Shown: positions 44,445 through 53,015, numbered from the stretch's first letter. The stretch is DNA of 64,000 nucleotides from Halobacterium sp. KA-4 (GCF_021028995.1 NZ_JAJJZG010000007.1:85809-149808); one strand, 5' to 3'. The notes: a model not told the origin generated them from the sequence alone. Translations and numbers: made by a program.

Positions 44445-44612
44445 CGGCTCGCTAGCGTTGGTATCGTACTCGGCTGCTTACGGTCTCTTGTTTCGTAGCA
44501 GTTCGGTACGCTCCGCGTTCGTTGTAATGTGGTTCTCGCTCGCTGCTGCTCGCTCCGAACCACGCTGCTCGCGGGTCGCTTCGCTCCCCGCTCGCCGTGA
44601 CGAGAGCCCTCC
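44445..44612. repeat. Hairpin cluster at the convergent ends of the ABC ATPase and asparaginase
   Basis: Three stem-loops: 44529-44563 (GTGGTTC/GAACCAC, 21-nt loop), 44571-44591 (GCGGG/CCCGC, loop TCGCTTCGCTC) and 44601-44629 (CGAGAGCCC/GGGCTCTCG, loop TCCCTACGGTC), the last running into the asparaginase stop. The two 11-nt loops match those of the pspA-upstream hairpins. As the region lies between convergent genes it may serve in transcription termination or mRNA-end stability. Confidence 0.55.
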
Positions 44613-45509
44613 CTACGGTCGGGCTCTCGCTGTCTGCATCTGCTCGGAGTTGAACGCCTCTCCGACCGTCCCGTCGCTCCCGAGCACGATGACGCCCGCA
44701 GACGACCCAGTGAGTTCGCCGAACTCCTCGATGGCGCGGTCGGCCGCTTCCTGCGCGTCGAGCCCCGATTCGAGGTGGCGGACGGCGCGCCGCGTCAGCG
44801 TCGTCTTCGCGATGTCCTCGCCCGCGCCGGTCGCGGATGCAGCACCCGCGGGCGCGGCGTAGAACCCCGAGCCGATTTGCGGGACGTCGCCGACGCGCCC
44901 CGCGAGTGCGAGCCAGCGGCCACCTGTCGACGTCGCTGCAGCGAGGTCCTGGCCGTCGAATGCGACCGCGCCGACGGTGTCGTGGTCCTTCGAGGACGCT
45001 TCGCCATCCCTCCCCTCGGGGTCTGTCGTGCCGAATTTGTCTTGAATCCACTTCAGGTGGTCGAGCGGGCTGCCCTCGGGTTGGTCGTCGAAGTCGTCCC
45101 AGCGCTGCTGAGTGTCCTCGCTCCAGAGGTCGCACTCCACGTCGACGCCGACGTCCGCAGCGAAGTCGACGGCGTGGACGCCGTTCAGGAGGACGTGGGG
45201 TGTCTCTTCCATCACGGCACGCGCGACCGAGACGGCGGCCTCGACGCCGGGCATCGACGCCACCGCACCAGCATCACGGTCGCTGGTCATCACGCCCCCA
45301 TCCGTCCGAATCACGCCGTCTGACTGGACCGCGCCGCCCGTCCCGGCGTTGAACCGGGTGTCGGCTTCGAGCACGCGAATCGCGGCCTCGACCGCGTCCA
45401 CGGGGTCGTCCGCGCTCGCGCCCGCGTCGGCAGCCTCGTCGAGTGCCGCCTGGCGCGGCACCGGTTCGTCCACGCTCGTGCCCGCGCCGCCGTGTACGAT
45501 GACCTGCAT
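44613..45509 (-). CDS. Isoaspartyl peptidase/L-asparaginase (Ntn-hydrolase)
   Basis: A 298-residue type 2 (plant-type) asparaginase. The autocleavage site is DHDTVGAVAFD, with the catalytic Thr at residue 178; the chain would be cleaved before it into alpha and beta subunits. The beta chain has GRVGDVPQIGSGFYA and TGAGEDIAKTTLTRRAVRHL. It hydrolyses L-asparagine or isoaspartyl dipeptides. The stop (44613-44615) falls within a strong hairpin. Next to icd on the other strand. Confidence 0.9.
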   Translation of the reverse strand: MQVIVHGGAGTSVDEPVPRQAALDEAADAGASADDPVDAVEAAIRVLEADTRFNAGTGGAVQSDGVIRTDGGVMTSDRDAGAVASMPGVEAAVSVARAVMEETPHVLLNGVHAVDFAADVGVDVECDLWSEDTQQRWDDFDDQPEGSPLDHLKWIQDKFGTTDPEGRDGEASSKDHDTVGAVAFDGQDLAAATSTGGRWLALAGRVGDVPQIGSGFYAAPAGAASATGAGEDIAKTTLTRRAVRHLESGLDAQEAADRAIEEFGELTGSSAGVIVLGSDGTVGEAFNSEQMQTARARP

Positions 45510-45590
45510 ACGCCGACCTGCCGGGCCCGGACGCTTAGTGTGTGCGGGTTCGGGCCGCGTACCGCGGGAGCGCGGCGGTTCCGCGCGCGC

Positions 45591-45634
45591 TACGTCACGT
45601 GTTGACGTACCTGCGCGAAACAGCAGTCCTTTTA
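45591..45634 (+). promoter_or_regulatory. icd promoter with upstream palindrome
   Basis: A perfect 7-bp inverted repeat, TACGTCA (45591-45597) and TGACGTA (45603-45609), precedes a TATA-like TTTTA at 45630-45634, which lies 28-32 bases before the icd ATG. The palindrome is 20-40 bases upstream of the TATA box, suiting an activator or a metabolic regulator. The site is seen in the sequence; the regulator is unknown. Confidence 0.5.
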
Positions 45635-45661
45635 GGCGCCTCGGGTGACCTTCATACGACT

Positions 45662-46921
45662 ATGAGCTACGAGAACGTCGACATCCCCGAGAGTGGGGAG
45701 AAGATTACCTACGACGAGGACGCCGACGAAATCGAGGTTCCGGACAACCCGATTATCCCCATCATCTTCGGGGACGGCATCGGGAAGGACGTCGCACCCG
45801 CTGCACAGAAAGTACTCGACGCCGCCGCGGAAGCGACGGGACGAAACATCGAGTGGGCGCGCGTCCTCGCTGGAGAGTCCGCACGTGAGGAGTACGGCGA
45901 GAACCTCCCCGAGGAGACCGTCGAAGCCATCCGCGAGCACCGCGTCGCCATCAAGGGCCCGCTGACGACGCCCGTCGGCGCCGGCTTCCGCAGTCTCAAC
46001 GTCGCGCTCCGCAAGAAGCTCGACCTCTACGCGAACGTCCGTCCGACCTACTACCTCGACGGCGTCCCGTCCCCCGTGAAGAACCCCGAGGAGATGGACA
46101 TGGTGAACTTCCGGGAGAACACCGAGGACGTCTACGCTGGCATCGAGTGGGAGGCCGGCACCGACGACGTCGAGGAGGTACGCGACTTCGTCGAGGACGA
46201 GATGGGCTTCGACGAGACCATCCACCAGGGCGACGTCGGCATCGGCATCAAGCCCATCTCGGAATTCGGCACGAAGCGCCTCGTTCGCCGCGCCATCGAG
46301 TACGCCATCGAGAACGACCGTGACTCCGTCACGCTCGTCCACAAGGGCAACATCATGAAATTCACCGAGGGCGCGTTCCGCGACTGGGGCTACGAGGTCG
46401 CCGCCGAGGAGTTCCCCGAGGAGACCATCGACGAGGACACCCTCTGGGAGGAGTACGACGGCGAAGCCCCCGAGGACAAGGTCGTCGTCAAGGACCGCAT
46501 CGCGGACAACATGCTCCAGCAGCTGCTGACGCGCACGGAGAACTACGACGTTCTCGCGATGCCGAACCTCAACGGCGACTATCTCAGCGACGCCGCGGGC
46601 GCCCAGATTGGTGGTCTCGGTATCGCGCCCGGCGCGAACTTCGGCGACGGCCGCGTGCTCGCCGAGCCCGTGCACGGCTCCGCGCCCAAGCACGCCGGCA
46701 AGGACAAGGCGAACCCGACCGCGCTGATTCTCTCCGGCAAACTGATGCTGGAGTCCATCGGCTGGGACGACGCCGCCGACCTCGTCCACGAAGCCGTCGA
46801 GGACCAGATCAGCGAGCACCGCGTCACCTACGACCTCGAACGGCAGGTCGAGGGCGGCGTCAAGCTCTCCACCTCCGAGTACGCCGAGGAAGTCGTCGAG
46901 CGCATCGAAGAACTCGCCTGA
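45662..46921 (+). CDS. icd: Isocitrate dehydrogenase
   Basis: A 419-residue isocitrate dehydrogenase of the TCA cycle, converting isocitrate to 2-oxoglutarate and CO2; likely NADP-dependent by family. Motifs: PIIPIIFGDGIGKDV (N-terminal nucleotide and substrate region), NFRENTEDVYAGIEW (substrate loop) and GLGIAPGANFGD (metal and cofactor side). The ATG at 45662 is close to a TATA-box distance. Divergent from the asparaginase. Confidence 0.95.
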   Translation: MSYENVDIPESGEKITYDEDADEIEVPDNPIIPIIFGDGIGKDVAPAAQKVLDAAAEATGRNIEWARVLAGESAREEYGENLPEETVEAIREHRVAIKGPLTTPVGAGFRSLNVALRKKLDLYANVRPTYYLDGVPSPVKNPEEMDMVNFRENTEDVYAGIEWEAGTDDVEEVRDFVEDEMGFDETIHQGDVGIGIKPISEFGTKRLVRRAIEYAIENDRDSVTLVHKGNIMKFTEGAFRDWGYEVAAEEFPEETIDEDTLWEEYDGEAPEDKVVVKDRIADNMLQQLLTRTENYDVLAMPNLNGDYLSDAAGAQIGGLGIAPGANFGDGRVLAEPVHGSAPKHAGKDKANPTALILSGKLMLESIGWDDAADLVHEAVEDQISEHRVTYDLERQVEGGVKLSTSEYAEEVVERIEELA

Positions 46922-47052
46922 GGCGAGTTCTTCGGGCCATCGGCTCGCGCCGAGGATATCGAGGACCTCGCGTAACGAGGTCTTCGCGCCGTCTCTAACT
47001 CGCTTCTTCTTTCGCCACACCACCGGCCAGCAACGCATCGGCGACAACGCAT

Positions 47053-47370
47053 ATGCGTCTCGGTAGCGTACTTCGGGGCGTGCCAGAGGACGACGACTTC
47101 GGCGGCATCGACGTACCGGGGATGGAAGATATCGCGCGGGCCGAGCAAGAACTGTCGGTCCACGTCGAGCGCCGCACGTACGACAAGCCCGTCACGGTCG
47201 TCGAAGGGTTCGACCCAGAAGTCACCGACGTCGGCGACATGGCGACCACGCTGAAGAAGCGTCTCGGCGCGGGCGGCACGGCCAAAGAGACCAGCGTCGA
47301 GGTGCAGGGCGACCACGAGGACCGCGTGAAAGACATCCTCGAGGAGGAAGGATTCACCGTCGAGGACTGA
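47053..47370 (+). CDS. SUI1/eIF1-like translation factor
   Basis: A 105-residue protein matching the archaeal SUI1 (aIF1-like) family: VVEGFDPEVTDVGDMATTLKKRLGAGG contains the conserved basic K-K-L-x-x-G-G core, and GDHEDRVKDILEEEGF is the usual C-terminal helix. It contacts the small ribosomal subunit and monitors start-codon selection. The 30-residue N-terminus is acidic. A second SUI1 gene may exist elsewhere. Confidence 0.85.
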   Translation: MRLGSVLRGVPEDDDFGGIDVPGMEDIARAEQELSVHVERRTYDKPVTVVEGFDPEVTDVGDMATTLKKRLGAGGTAKETSVEVQGDHEDRVKDILEEEGFTVED

Positions 47371-47381
47371 CGCGGCGAGCG

Positions 47382-47633
47382 TCAGTCCGGGTCGATGCGT
47401 CCGAGCACGTCACCGCGGCGGAACTCCTCGTTCTCCGCGACGGTCCGCTCGACGAGCGTCCCCGTCGCGGGCGCGGGCACGTCGATGCTGACTTTCTCGA
47501 TTTGAATCTCGCAGACCGCCTCGCCGGCGTCGACGTCCCCGCCCTCACGGACGAACCAGTTCGCGACGACGGCCTCGTCGACGTCCTCGGCGTCCTCGGG
47601 CCAGACCGCGGCCGAGTCGATGGCCACCGTCAT
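47382..47633 (-). CDS. Stand-alone lipoyl-domain protein
   Basis: An 83-residue lipoyl/biotinyl-fold domain with the modified lysine in QIEKVSIDV (Lys47), where lipoyl-lysine swings between active sites. It has no E2 acyltransferase or peripheral-binding domain. The ATG overlaps the E1 beta stop (ATGA), so it is the third gene of the E1 alpha-E1 beta operon and probably its acyl carrier. Confidence 0.88.
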   Translation of the reverse strand: MTVAIDSAAVWPEDAEDVDEAVVANWFVREGGDVDAGEAVCEIQIEKVSIDVPAPATGTLVERTVAENEEFRRGDVLGRIDPD

Positions 47634-48661
47634 TTGATCGATTCGATGGCCGCCACGATGTCGTCTGCGCCGGGGTTGACCTCGTTCTCCAGCGGCCGCG
47701 AGTACGGCACCGGGACGTCCGGGAGCGCGACGCGCTCGACGGCCTCCAGCGAGCCGAGCGCACGCTCGGCGACCCGGGCGGTGACTTCGCCGGTCACGCC
47801 GAACGACTGGTAGTCCTCGTCGACGACGACGAGCCGGCCGGTCTTCTCGACGGAGTCGACGACGGTCTCGGTGTCGAACGGCACGAGCGTGCGGAGGTCG
47901 ATTACTTCGACGTCGACGTCGCCCGCGAGTTCCTCGGCGGCTTCGAGCGCGCGGTGGACGTGTAGGCCGAGCGTGACGACGGTGACGTCGCTCCCCTCGC
48001 GTTTCATGTCCGCTTCGCCGAGCGGAATCGTGTAGTCTTCCTCCGGAACCGGTGTCTTCGGGCCTTCTGGCGCGGGCATCCAGCCGATCCCCATCAGGCG
48101 CTTGTGGAACATGTAGACGACGGGGTCGTCGTCGCGGATGGCGGCGTGCATCAGCCCCTTCGCGTCGTACGCCGTCGACGGCACCACGACTTTCATCCCG
48201 GGGAGGTGGGCGAATAGCCCGTACAGCGTCTGGGAGTGCTGGGCGGCGTCGTTGTACGTGCCGCCGACCGCGGTCGTGAGTACCATCGGGACGTTGACCG
48301 CGCCGCCGCTCATGTACGTGTTCTTCGCCATCTGGTTGTACACCTGGTCGAGGCAGACGCCGACGAAGTCCGCGAACATGATTTCCGCGATGGGGCGCAT
48401 CCCTGCCTGTGCAGCGCCGACCGCCGCGCCGACGTACGCGGTCTCACTGATGGGGACGTCCATGATTCGGTCACGGCCGAACTCCTCGAGCAGGCCTTCC
48501 GTGGAGTCGAAGATGCCGCCGTAGTCCTGGACGTCCTCGCCCATGTAGAAGACGTCGTCGCTGGCGCGCATCTCCGCGGCGACGGCGTCGACCATCGCGC
48601 GACTCATCGTGAGTTCGCGGTCCGCGCCGCCCGTCCCGGGGTCGCTGGCGGGCTTGGACAT
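47630..48661 (-). CDS. 2-oxoacid dehydrogenase E1 component, beta subunit
   Basis: A 343-residue transketolase-fold subunit: GEDVQDYGGIFDSTEGLLEE, the TPP-binding Glu region SETAYVGAAVGAAQAG, and DLRTLVPFDTETVVDSVEKTG for the C-terminal domain. With E1 alpha it decarboxylates a 2-oxoacid (pyruvate, branched chain or acetoin). A 1-bp overlap (TGATG) links it to E1 alpha. E2 and E3 are absent from the neighbourhood. Confidence 0.93.
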   Translation of the reverse strand: MSKPASDPGTGGADRELTMSRAMVDAVAAEMRASDDVFYMGEDVQDYGGIFDSTEGLLEEFGRDRIMDVPISETAYVGAAVGAAQAGMRPIAEIMFADFVGVCLDQVYNQMAKNTYMSGGAVNVPMVLTTAVGGTYNDAAQHSQTLYGLFAHLPGMKVVVPSTAYDAKGLMHAAIRDDDPVVYMFHKRLMGIGWMPAPEGPKTPVPEEDYTIPLGEADMKREGSDVTVVTLGLHVHRALEAAEELAGDVDVEVIDLRTLVPFDTETVVDSVEKTGRLVVVDEDYQSFGVTGEVTARVAERALGSLEAVERVALPDVPVPYSRPLENEVNPGADDIVAAIESIK

Positions 48662-49674
48662 CAGTCCTCACCCCCGCTAGCCGCGGCAGTACCGTCCACG
48701 AACACGTTCTCGTAGGCGTCCTCCGGGGCGGGCTCGGGCTGGTCGCGCGCCCACTCGATTGCGTCCTCGACGCGCTCCTCGGCCGTCTCGCGGATTTCGT
48801 TCAGTTCGGCGTCGTCGACGCCGTGCTCGCGGAGGTCGTCGGCGAGACGTTCGATGGCGTCGAGGCGCTGTGCGCGCTCCTGGTCCTCGTCGGGTCGGTA
48901 GCCTTCGGCGTCTCCCATGAAGTGCCCCATCCGGCGGTGGACCTGTACGTCGAGCAGCGTCGGGCCGTTGCCGTCCCGCGCCCGGCCGACTGCGTCGCGG
49001 GCGGCCTCGTAGACGGCGACGGCGTCGTCGTGGTCGACGCGGACGCCAGGCATGTCGAAGCCATCGGCGCGTTCGGCGGTGTTCTCGACGTCGGTGACGC
49101 GCTCGACGGGCATGCTAATCGCCCAGTCGTTGTCCTCGACGACGAACACAACCGGGAGGTCGTGGAGGGCCGCGAGGTTCAGCGACTCCAGGAACGCGCC
49201 CTGGTCGACGGCACCCTCGCCGAGGTACGCGACGGCGACGCTGTCCTCGTTGCGCTTCTGGGCGGCCATCGCGGCGCCGACTGCCGGGGGACAGCCCTGC
49301 GCGATGATGCCGCTGCACGCGAAGTTCACGTCCGGGTCGAAGAGGTGCATGTGACCGCCTTTCCCCTTGCAGAGGCCGGTTTCGCGCCCGAGTATTTCGG
49401 CGGTCATCCGCGGGAGGTCGACACCCTTCGCGATAGCGACGTGGTGCGGGCGGTGGGGCGCGGTGACCGTGTCCTCGTCCCGGAGGTGTGCACAGACGCC
49501 AGCGGCTGCGGCCTCGTGGCCGGCTGCGAGGTGGAGTTCGCCGGGAATCGTTCCCGCGGAGATGTCGAATGCAGGCTGTTTACCCTCCAGGTAGACTTCC
49601 TGCAGGCGCTCCTCGTAGTACCGCGCCGTCACCATGTCCTCGTACATCGACTGTATTGTGTTAGCGCCCACCAT
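48661..49674 (-). CDS. 2-oxoacid dehydrogenase E1 component, alpha subunit
   Basis: A 337-residue E1 alpha. The TPP motif is GEGAVDQGAFLESLNLAALHDLPVVFVVEDN (GDG...N-type, here G-E-G), and the phosphate region reads KGKGGHMHLFD. The ATG at 49672-49674 (MVGANTIQSMYEDM) is preferred. Its promoter has a TATA-like CTTTTATCG at 49698-49706 (minus). It opens the three-gene dehydrogenase operon. Confidence 0.93.
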   Translation of the reverse strand: MVGANTIQSMYEDMVTARYYEERLQEVYLEGKQPAFDISAGTIPGELHLAAGHEAAAAGVCAHLRDEDTVTAPHRPHHVAIAKGVDLPRMTAEILGRETGLCKGKGGHMHLFDPDVNFACSGIIAQGCPPAVGAAMAAQKRNEDSVAVAYLGEGAVDQGAFLESLNLAALHDLPVVFVVEDNDWAISMPVERVTDVENTAERADGFDMPGVRVDHDDAVAVYEAARDAVGRARDGNGPTLLDVQVHRRMGHFMGDAEGYRPDEDQERAQRLDAIERLADDLREHGVDDAELNEIRETAEERVEDAIEWARDQPEPAPEDAYENVFVDGTAAASGGED

Positions 49675-49697
49675 ACTCGGTCGTGCGTCGGCAACCA

Positions 49698-49714
49698 CGA
49701 TAAAAGTTCGCGAA
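49698..49714 (-). promoter_or_regulatory. Promoter of the E1 operon with TTCGCGAA palindrome
   Basis: On the minus strand a TATA-like CTTTTATCG (49698-49706) lies 24-32 bases before the E1 alpha ATG. Directly upstream is the 8-bp palindrome TTCGCGAA (49707-49714), where the BRE would be. An overlap of operator and BRE is inferred; no regulator is known. Confidence 0.45.
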
Positions 49715-49737
49715 AGAACATGAATGATAGTCGCCAA

Positions 49738-50130
49738 TCAGCGCTCGTCCGCGAGCGGATTCGCGGGCACGCCGACCTGCTCGTGGCGCCGATAGACGTA
49801 GGCGGCGGCGACCAGCGGAGCGACGAGCGGGACGACCATCAGGAAGTACAGCGCCGATGGGTTCCACGCTCCCGTGGCGGCGAGGTACTGTTTGTCGAAG
49901 TAGACGAACGCCGGCGAGCACAGCGCGAGCAGGAAGCCGAGCGCGACGACGGCGAACACCGGGAGCATCGCGACCGCGTCCGGCGGGAGGACGACGCTGA
50001 GCGCGAGCGTGACGGGGAACGTCGCCGCGAGGAGTGCAATTGGCACCCACCAGCGGTCGCTGCTCCCGTGTCGGCGGGTGAGTCGGTCACGACGGAGACG
50101 ACGACACGGGCCGGTATCAGTATTGTCCAT
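49738..50130 (-). CDS. Small membrane protein
   Basis: A 130-residue protein with a basic N-terminal tail (about 25 residues) and three membrane helices (about 28-48, 55-75, 92-112). The last loop is short and the C-terminus is charged. I do not recognise a family. Divergent from the DUF5817 gene. A possible inner-membrane protein of unknown role. Confidence 0.55.
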   Translation of the reverse strand: MDNTDTGPCRRLRRDRLTRRHGSSDRWWVPIALLAATFPVTLALSVVLPPDAVAMLPVFAVVALGFLLALCSPAFVYFDKQYLAATGAWNPSALYFLMVVPLVAPLVAAAYVYRRHEQVGVPANPLADER

Positions 50131-50196
50131 GTTCGCGCCGACAGCGAGCGCGTGGGGACGGGACGTTTATCAGCGAAGCCGCCCGAATCGGAGGTG

Positions 50197-50721
50197 ATGA
50201 CGTACGCGGTCGTCGGCTGTACGGACTGTGGCGCGCTGTGGGTCGTGGAGGGACGCCCCGACACCTCGGGGTGTCCGCGCTGTGAGCGGCGCCACCAGTT
50301 CTCAAAGCTCCGGAAGTTCGTCCAGGCCGACGACGAGGACCACGCCCGCGAGGTGCGGGCGTCGATGCTGGCGAACCGCGCGGGCCACGGCGACGCGTTC
50401 GCGGAGCTGGACGACTTCACGACGCTCGGCGACTTCGCGGAGGACGCCGGGATGAGCGACGAGGAGTTCCTCGACTCGGCAGGCGTGGACGTCGAGGAGG
50501 TGTCGGCCGTCGAGGAACGCGTCGAGCAGTCCGGGCGCAGCCTCGGGAAGCGCGAGGCCGTGCGGACGGCGCTGCGCGAACTCGACGAACCCACGGAAGC
50601 GGAGGTGAAGGCGTTCGCGGCCGAGCACGGCGTCGACGGGGAGTACGCCGAGCGCGCGCTCGACAAACTCCGGCGTGCTGGCGACGTCACCGAGTCCGGC
50701 GACGGGTTCCGGCTACTGTAG
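50197..50721 (+). CDS. DUF5817 family zinc-ribbon protein
   Basis: A 174-residue haloarchaeal protein. The N-terminal 35 residues form a zinc ribbon with two CxxC knuckles: VGCTDCGALW and GCPRCERRH. The rest is helical and acidic (FAEDAGMSDEEFLDSAGVD), with an HTH-like C-terminal end (VDGEYAERALDKLRRAGDV). It matches DUF5817; a nucleic-acid-binding role is plausible. The ATG at 50197 follows a TTTATC box at about 50166-50171. Confidence 0.75.
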   Translation: MTYAVVGCTDCGALWVVEGRPDTSGCPRCERRHQFSKLRKFVQADDEDHAREVRASMLANRAGHGDAFAELDDFTTLGDFAEDAGMSDEEFLDSAGVDVEEVSAVEERVEQSGRSLGKREAVRTALRELDEPTEAEVKAFAAEHGVDGEYAERALDKLRRAGDVTESGDGFRLL

Positions 50722-50767
50722 CCGGCGACCCACACGTTCTTGCCGGTGGCTGTGCGAGGTTCCGACG

Positions 50768-51109
50768 ATGGACGGACGGCTGGCGCGAGTCTGGCAGGTT
50801 GTCGTCGGTGTGACGCTCGTGAGCGCAGCGGTCGTGGTCGTGCTGGCGAGCACGGACCCGTCGTGGCCGGTGCCCGGCGTGTCGACGCTGGCGGCGCTGG
50901 CTGGCGTGTTCGTGGCCGGGTTCACGCTCGCCGCAATCCTGCGCGTGCTCGCCGGCGAACACAACTACGGCGTCGGGAACCTCCTCGCAGTTATCGGCTG
51001 GCTCCTCCTGCTGTTCGGCGAACTGTTCGAGAGCGAGGCCGCGACTGTCGGCGGTATCGCGGTCGTGCTCGCGGCGGGCTCGTACCTCGTCTGGCTGGCC
51101 CTCGATTAG
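50768..51109 (+). CDS. Small membrane protein
   Basis: A 113-residue protein with four hydrophobic segments (about 8-27, 38-59, 70-88, 90-110) and few loops; MDGRLARVWQVVVGV begins it. No family recognised. Its stop overlaps by three bases the stop codon of a minus-strand 44-codon gene (51106-51240). Confidence 0.6.
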   Translation: MDGRLARVWQVVVGVTLVSAAVVVVLASTDPSWPVPGVSTLAALAGVFVAGFTLAAILRVLAGEHNYGVGNLLAVIGWLLLLFGELFESEAATVGGIAVVLAAGSYLVWLALD

Positions 51110-51240
51110 AGCGGGCCGCTGGGGAGCGCGCGCAGCAGCGTCAGCACGAGGACGAGTACCGTCAACAGCAGCTTCAGCACCCGGAGCACGCGCACCGCCC
51201 GCGACCGTCCCTCCGGCTCGTCACCCGAGTGTGCGTTCAT
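51106..51240 (-). CDS. 44-residue single-helix membrane peptide
   Basis: An ATG at 51238-51240 opens a 44-codon frame ending TAA. The product has an acidic/basic N-terminal half and one hydrophobic helix rich in Leu and Val (LLLTVLVLVLTLL). Third positions are nearly all G or C, which supports coding. The stop overlaps the stop of the plus-strand membrane gene, so the two are tail-to-tail. It is too short for routine gene calling. Confidence 0.5.
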   Translation of the reverse strand: MNAHSGDEPEGRSRAVRVLRVLKLLLTVLVLVLTLLRALPSGPL

Positions 51241-51303
51241 ATTCCAGTCCAGGGAGTGCGGTAAAATAACTCCGTGTCTGCCGCGGGGTGAAACTGAAAG
51301 TGC

Positions 51304-51648
51304 TCAGAACGTGGCGGCCAACAGGACCGCGCCGGCGACGCCGACGCCGGACAGCCAGCATACGACGTCGAGCGGGTCCGGAACGGGGAGGATGCGGTCT
51401 GGCTGGTGGTCCGACGGGTCGCCGGCCTCGGCCCCGACGAGGACGCTTCCAGCCGCGGTCTCGATGCCGGCGTCCGTGGCACCGACGACGGCGGGGACGA
51501 CCAGTAGCGGGACGCCGAGCGTCAGCACGCCGAGCAGTTTCAGGGGGAAGTCCACGAGCACGGCGACGCCCGCTAGCAGGGCGACGGTGACGGGGCCAGC
51601 GACGACGCCGTAGCGAAGCGCCGCCGTACGGAGGGAGTCGCTCGCCAT
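51304..51648 (-). CDS. Small membrane protein
   Basis: A 114-residue protein with three membrane helices (about 14-33, 35-60 and 94-112) and an acidic loop (GAEAGDPSDHQPDRILPVPDP). The ATG at 51646-51648 starts MASDSLRTAALRYG. No family recognised. It precedes hmgA by 46 bp on the same strand, upstream of it in neither operon sense nor function that I can see. Confidence 0.55.
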   Translation of the reverse strand: MASDSLRTAALRYGVVAGPVTVALLAGVAVLVDFPLKLLGVLTLGVPLLVVPAVVGATDAGIETAAGSVLVGAEAGDPSDHQPDRILPVPDPLDVVCWLSGVGVAGAVLLAATF

Positions 51649-51694
51649 GCGCGGCGAATCGCGACGCCGCCGGAAATGTCTTCTCTTGAACAGT

Positions 51695-52906
51695 TCAGCG
51701 GCCGAGCTCGGCGTGCGCCGAGGAGAGGTGGCGGGACGCGAGCGCGGCGAGCAGGCTGAGTTCACCGGCGAGCGCGCCCGCGGCGATGATTTCTGCGAGC
51801 GCGTCGGCGTTCGTCCCGGCCGGGTCGCCGCCCCCTCGCACGCCGAGCACGTCCAGCGCCTCGCGCTGCGTCGGGAGTTTGGTGCCGCCGCCGACGGTCC
51901 CGACTTCGAGGCTCGCGAGGTTCACGGAGGCGTACAGCTCGTCGCCCCTGTCTTCGACGGTCGTGATGGCGTTCGAGCCCTCGACGACCTGCGCGGCGTC
52001 CTGCCCGGTCGCGAGGAAGACGGCGGCGACGGTGTTCGCGGCGTGCGCGTTGAACCCGAGGCTGCCGGCCTTCGCGGAGCCAATCAAGTTCTTGCGCATG
52101 TTCGCTTCCTCGATGGCTTCTGGCGTGGTGTCGAAGCGCTCCTCGACGACGTCCCGGGGGATGGTGACGTCCGCGGTGACGGTGCGGCCGCGGCCCTCGA
52201 CGGCGTTGATGGCGGCGGGCTTCTTGTCCGAGCAGAGGTTCCCGGAGAGCGCGACCAATTCGGCGGGCGTCTCCGCCTCCACGACGTCGGCGGCGGCCTC
52301 GGTGGCGATGGTGGCCATGTTCATCCCCATCGCGTCCTTCGTGTCGTAGGCGAACCGGAGGAAGACGCTGTCGCCGACGACGTACGGCGTGACTTCGGTG
52401 AGTTCGCCGTGGCTCGTGGTGCTCTCGGCGGCCTCGCGGAGCGCGTCGACGTTGTCCTCCACCCACTCCGCGACTTCCGCGCCCTCAGTAATGTCCTCGA
52501 CGCGGAAGACGGGTGCGCGCGTCATCCCGACTTTCGTCACGCGGGCGTTCGCGCCGCCGGCCGCGGTAATCGCCGAGCAGCCGCGGTTGACGGAAGCGAC
52601 CAGCGCGCCCTCCGTCGTCGCCAGCGGGAGGTAGAACTCGTCGTCGGCAGCGCCGCCGTTGACCGCGATAGGGCCGGCGACGCCGAGCGGGAGTTGGGTG
52701 CCGCCCGCGAGGTTCTCGATGTTCGGGTCGACCTCGTCGGCGTCGAACGCGAACGCGCCCGTGGCGTCGAGGTTGGCGTCGGTCTCGCGTTCGAGAACTT
52801 CGCGGCGCGCGGCCGCTGCGGTGTCGGCGTCGGCGTGGCCTTCCAATTCGTAGAGCCGGAGGTCGCCGTCCTGCACGCGGTCGGCGAGGTCGCTGGCGTC
52901 GGTCAT
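51695..52906 (-). CDS. hmgA: 3-hydroxy-3-methylglutaryl-CoA reductase
   Basis: A 403-residue class I HMG-CoA reductase converting HMG-CoA to mevalonate with NADPH, the key step to archaeal isoprenoid lipids. Motifs: ENLAGGTQLPLGVAGPI, the catalytic Glu region in TTEGALVASVNRGC, DKKPAAINAVEGRG with the catalytic Lys, DAMGMNMA and GTVGGGTKLPTQ. It lacks the membrane anchor, as in archaea. The ATG at 52906 gives the usual start. Confidence 0.95.
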   Translation of the reverse strand: MTDASDLADRVQDGDLRLYELEGHADADTAAAARREVLERETDANLDATGAFAFDADEVDPNIENLAGGTQLPLGVAGPIAVNGGAADDEFYLPLATTEGALVASVNRGCSAITAAGGANARVTKVGMTRAPVFRVEDITEGAEVAEWVEDNVDALREAAESTTSHGELTEVTPYVVGDSVFLRFAYDTKDAMGMNMATIATEAAADVVEAETPAELVALSGNLCSDKKPAAINAVEGRGRTVTADVTIPRDVVEERFDTTPEAIEEANMRKNLIGSAKAGSLGFNAHAANTVAAVFLATGQDAAQVVEGSNAITTVEDRGDELYASVNLASLEVGTVGGGTKLPTQREALDVLGVRGGGDPAGTNADALAEIIAAGALAGELSLLAALASRHLSSAHAELGR

Positions 52907-52976
52907 ACCGGGGCGTCGTCGGCGCGAGGCCCTGAAGGTTGCCCTTTCACGTGCGACGGCCGACTCCCCGAGGTAA

Positions 52977-52994
52977 ATAGTGGGTTATATCACT
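52977..52994 (+). promoter_or_regulatory. Promoter of the thiamine-binding pair with AGTG/CACT repeat
   Basis: TTATAT at 52985-52990 lies 26-31 bases before the ATG of the MTH1187-like gene, a good TATA position. It is nested in the inverted repeat AGTG (52979-52982) and CACT (52991-52994). The short gap before it has no thiamine (TPP) riboswitch box that I can see. Confidence 0.4.
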
Positions 52995-53015
52995 CAGTAA
53001 TCGAGAGTCGCGGGT

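Noticed and set aside
52907..53015. TPP riboswitch before the thiamine-binding pair
   Set aside because: The space between TATA box and ATG is about 25 bases, too short for a riboswitch, and no conserved box was found.
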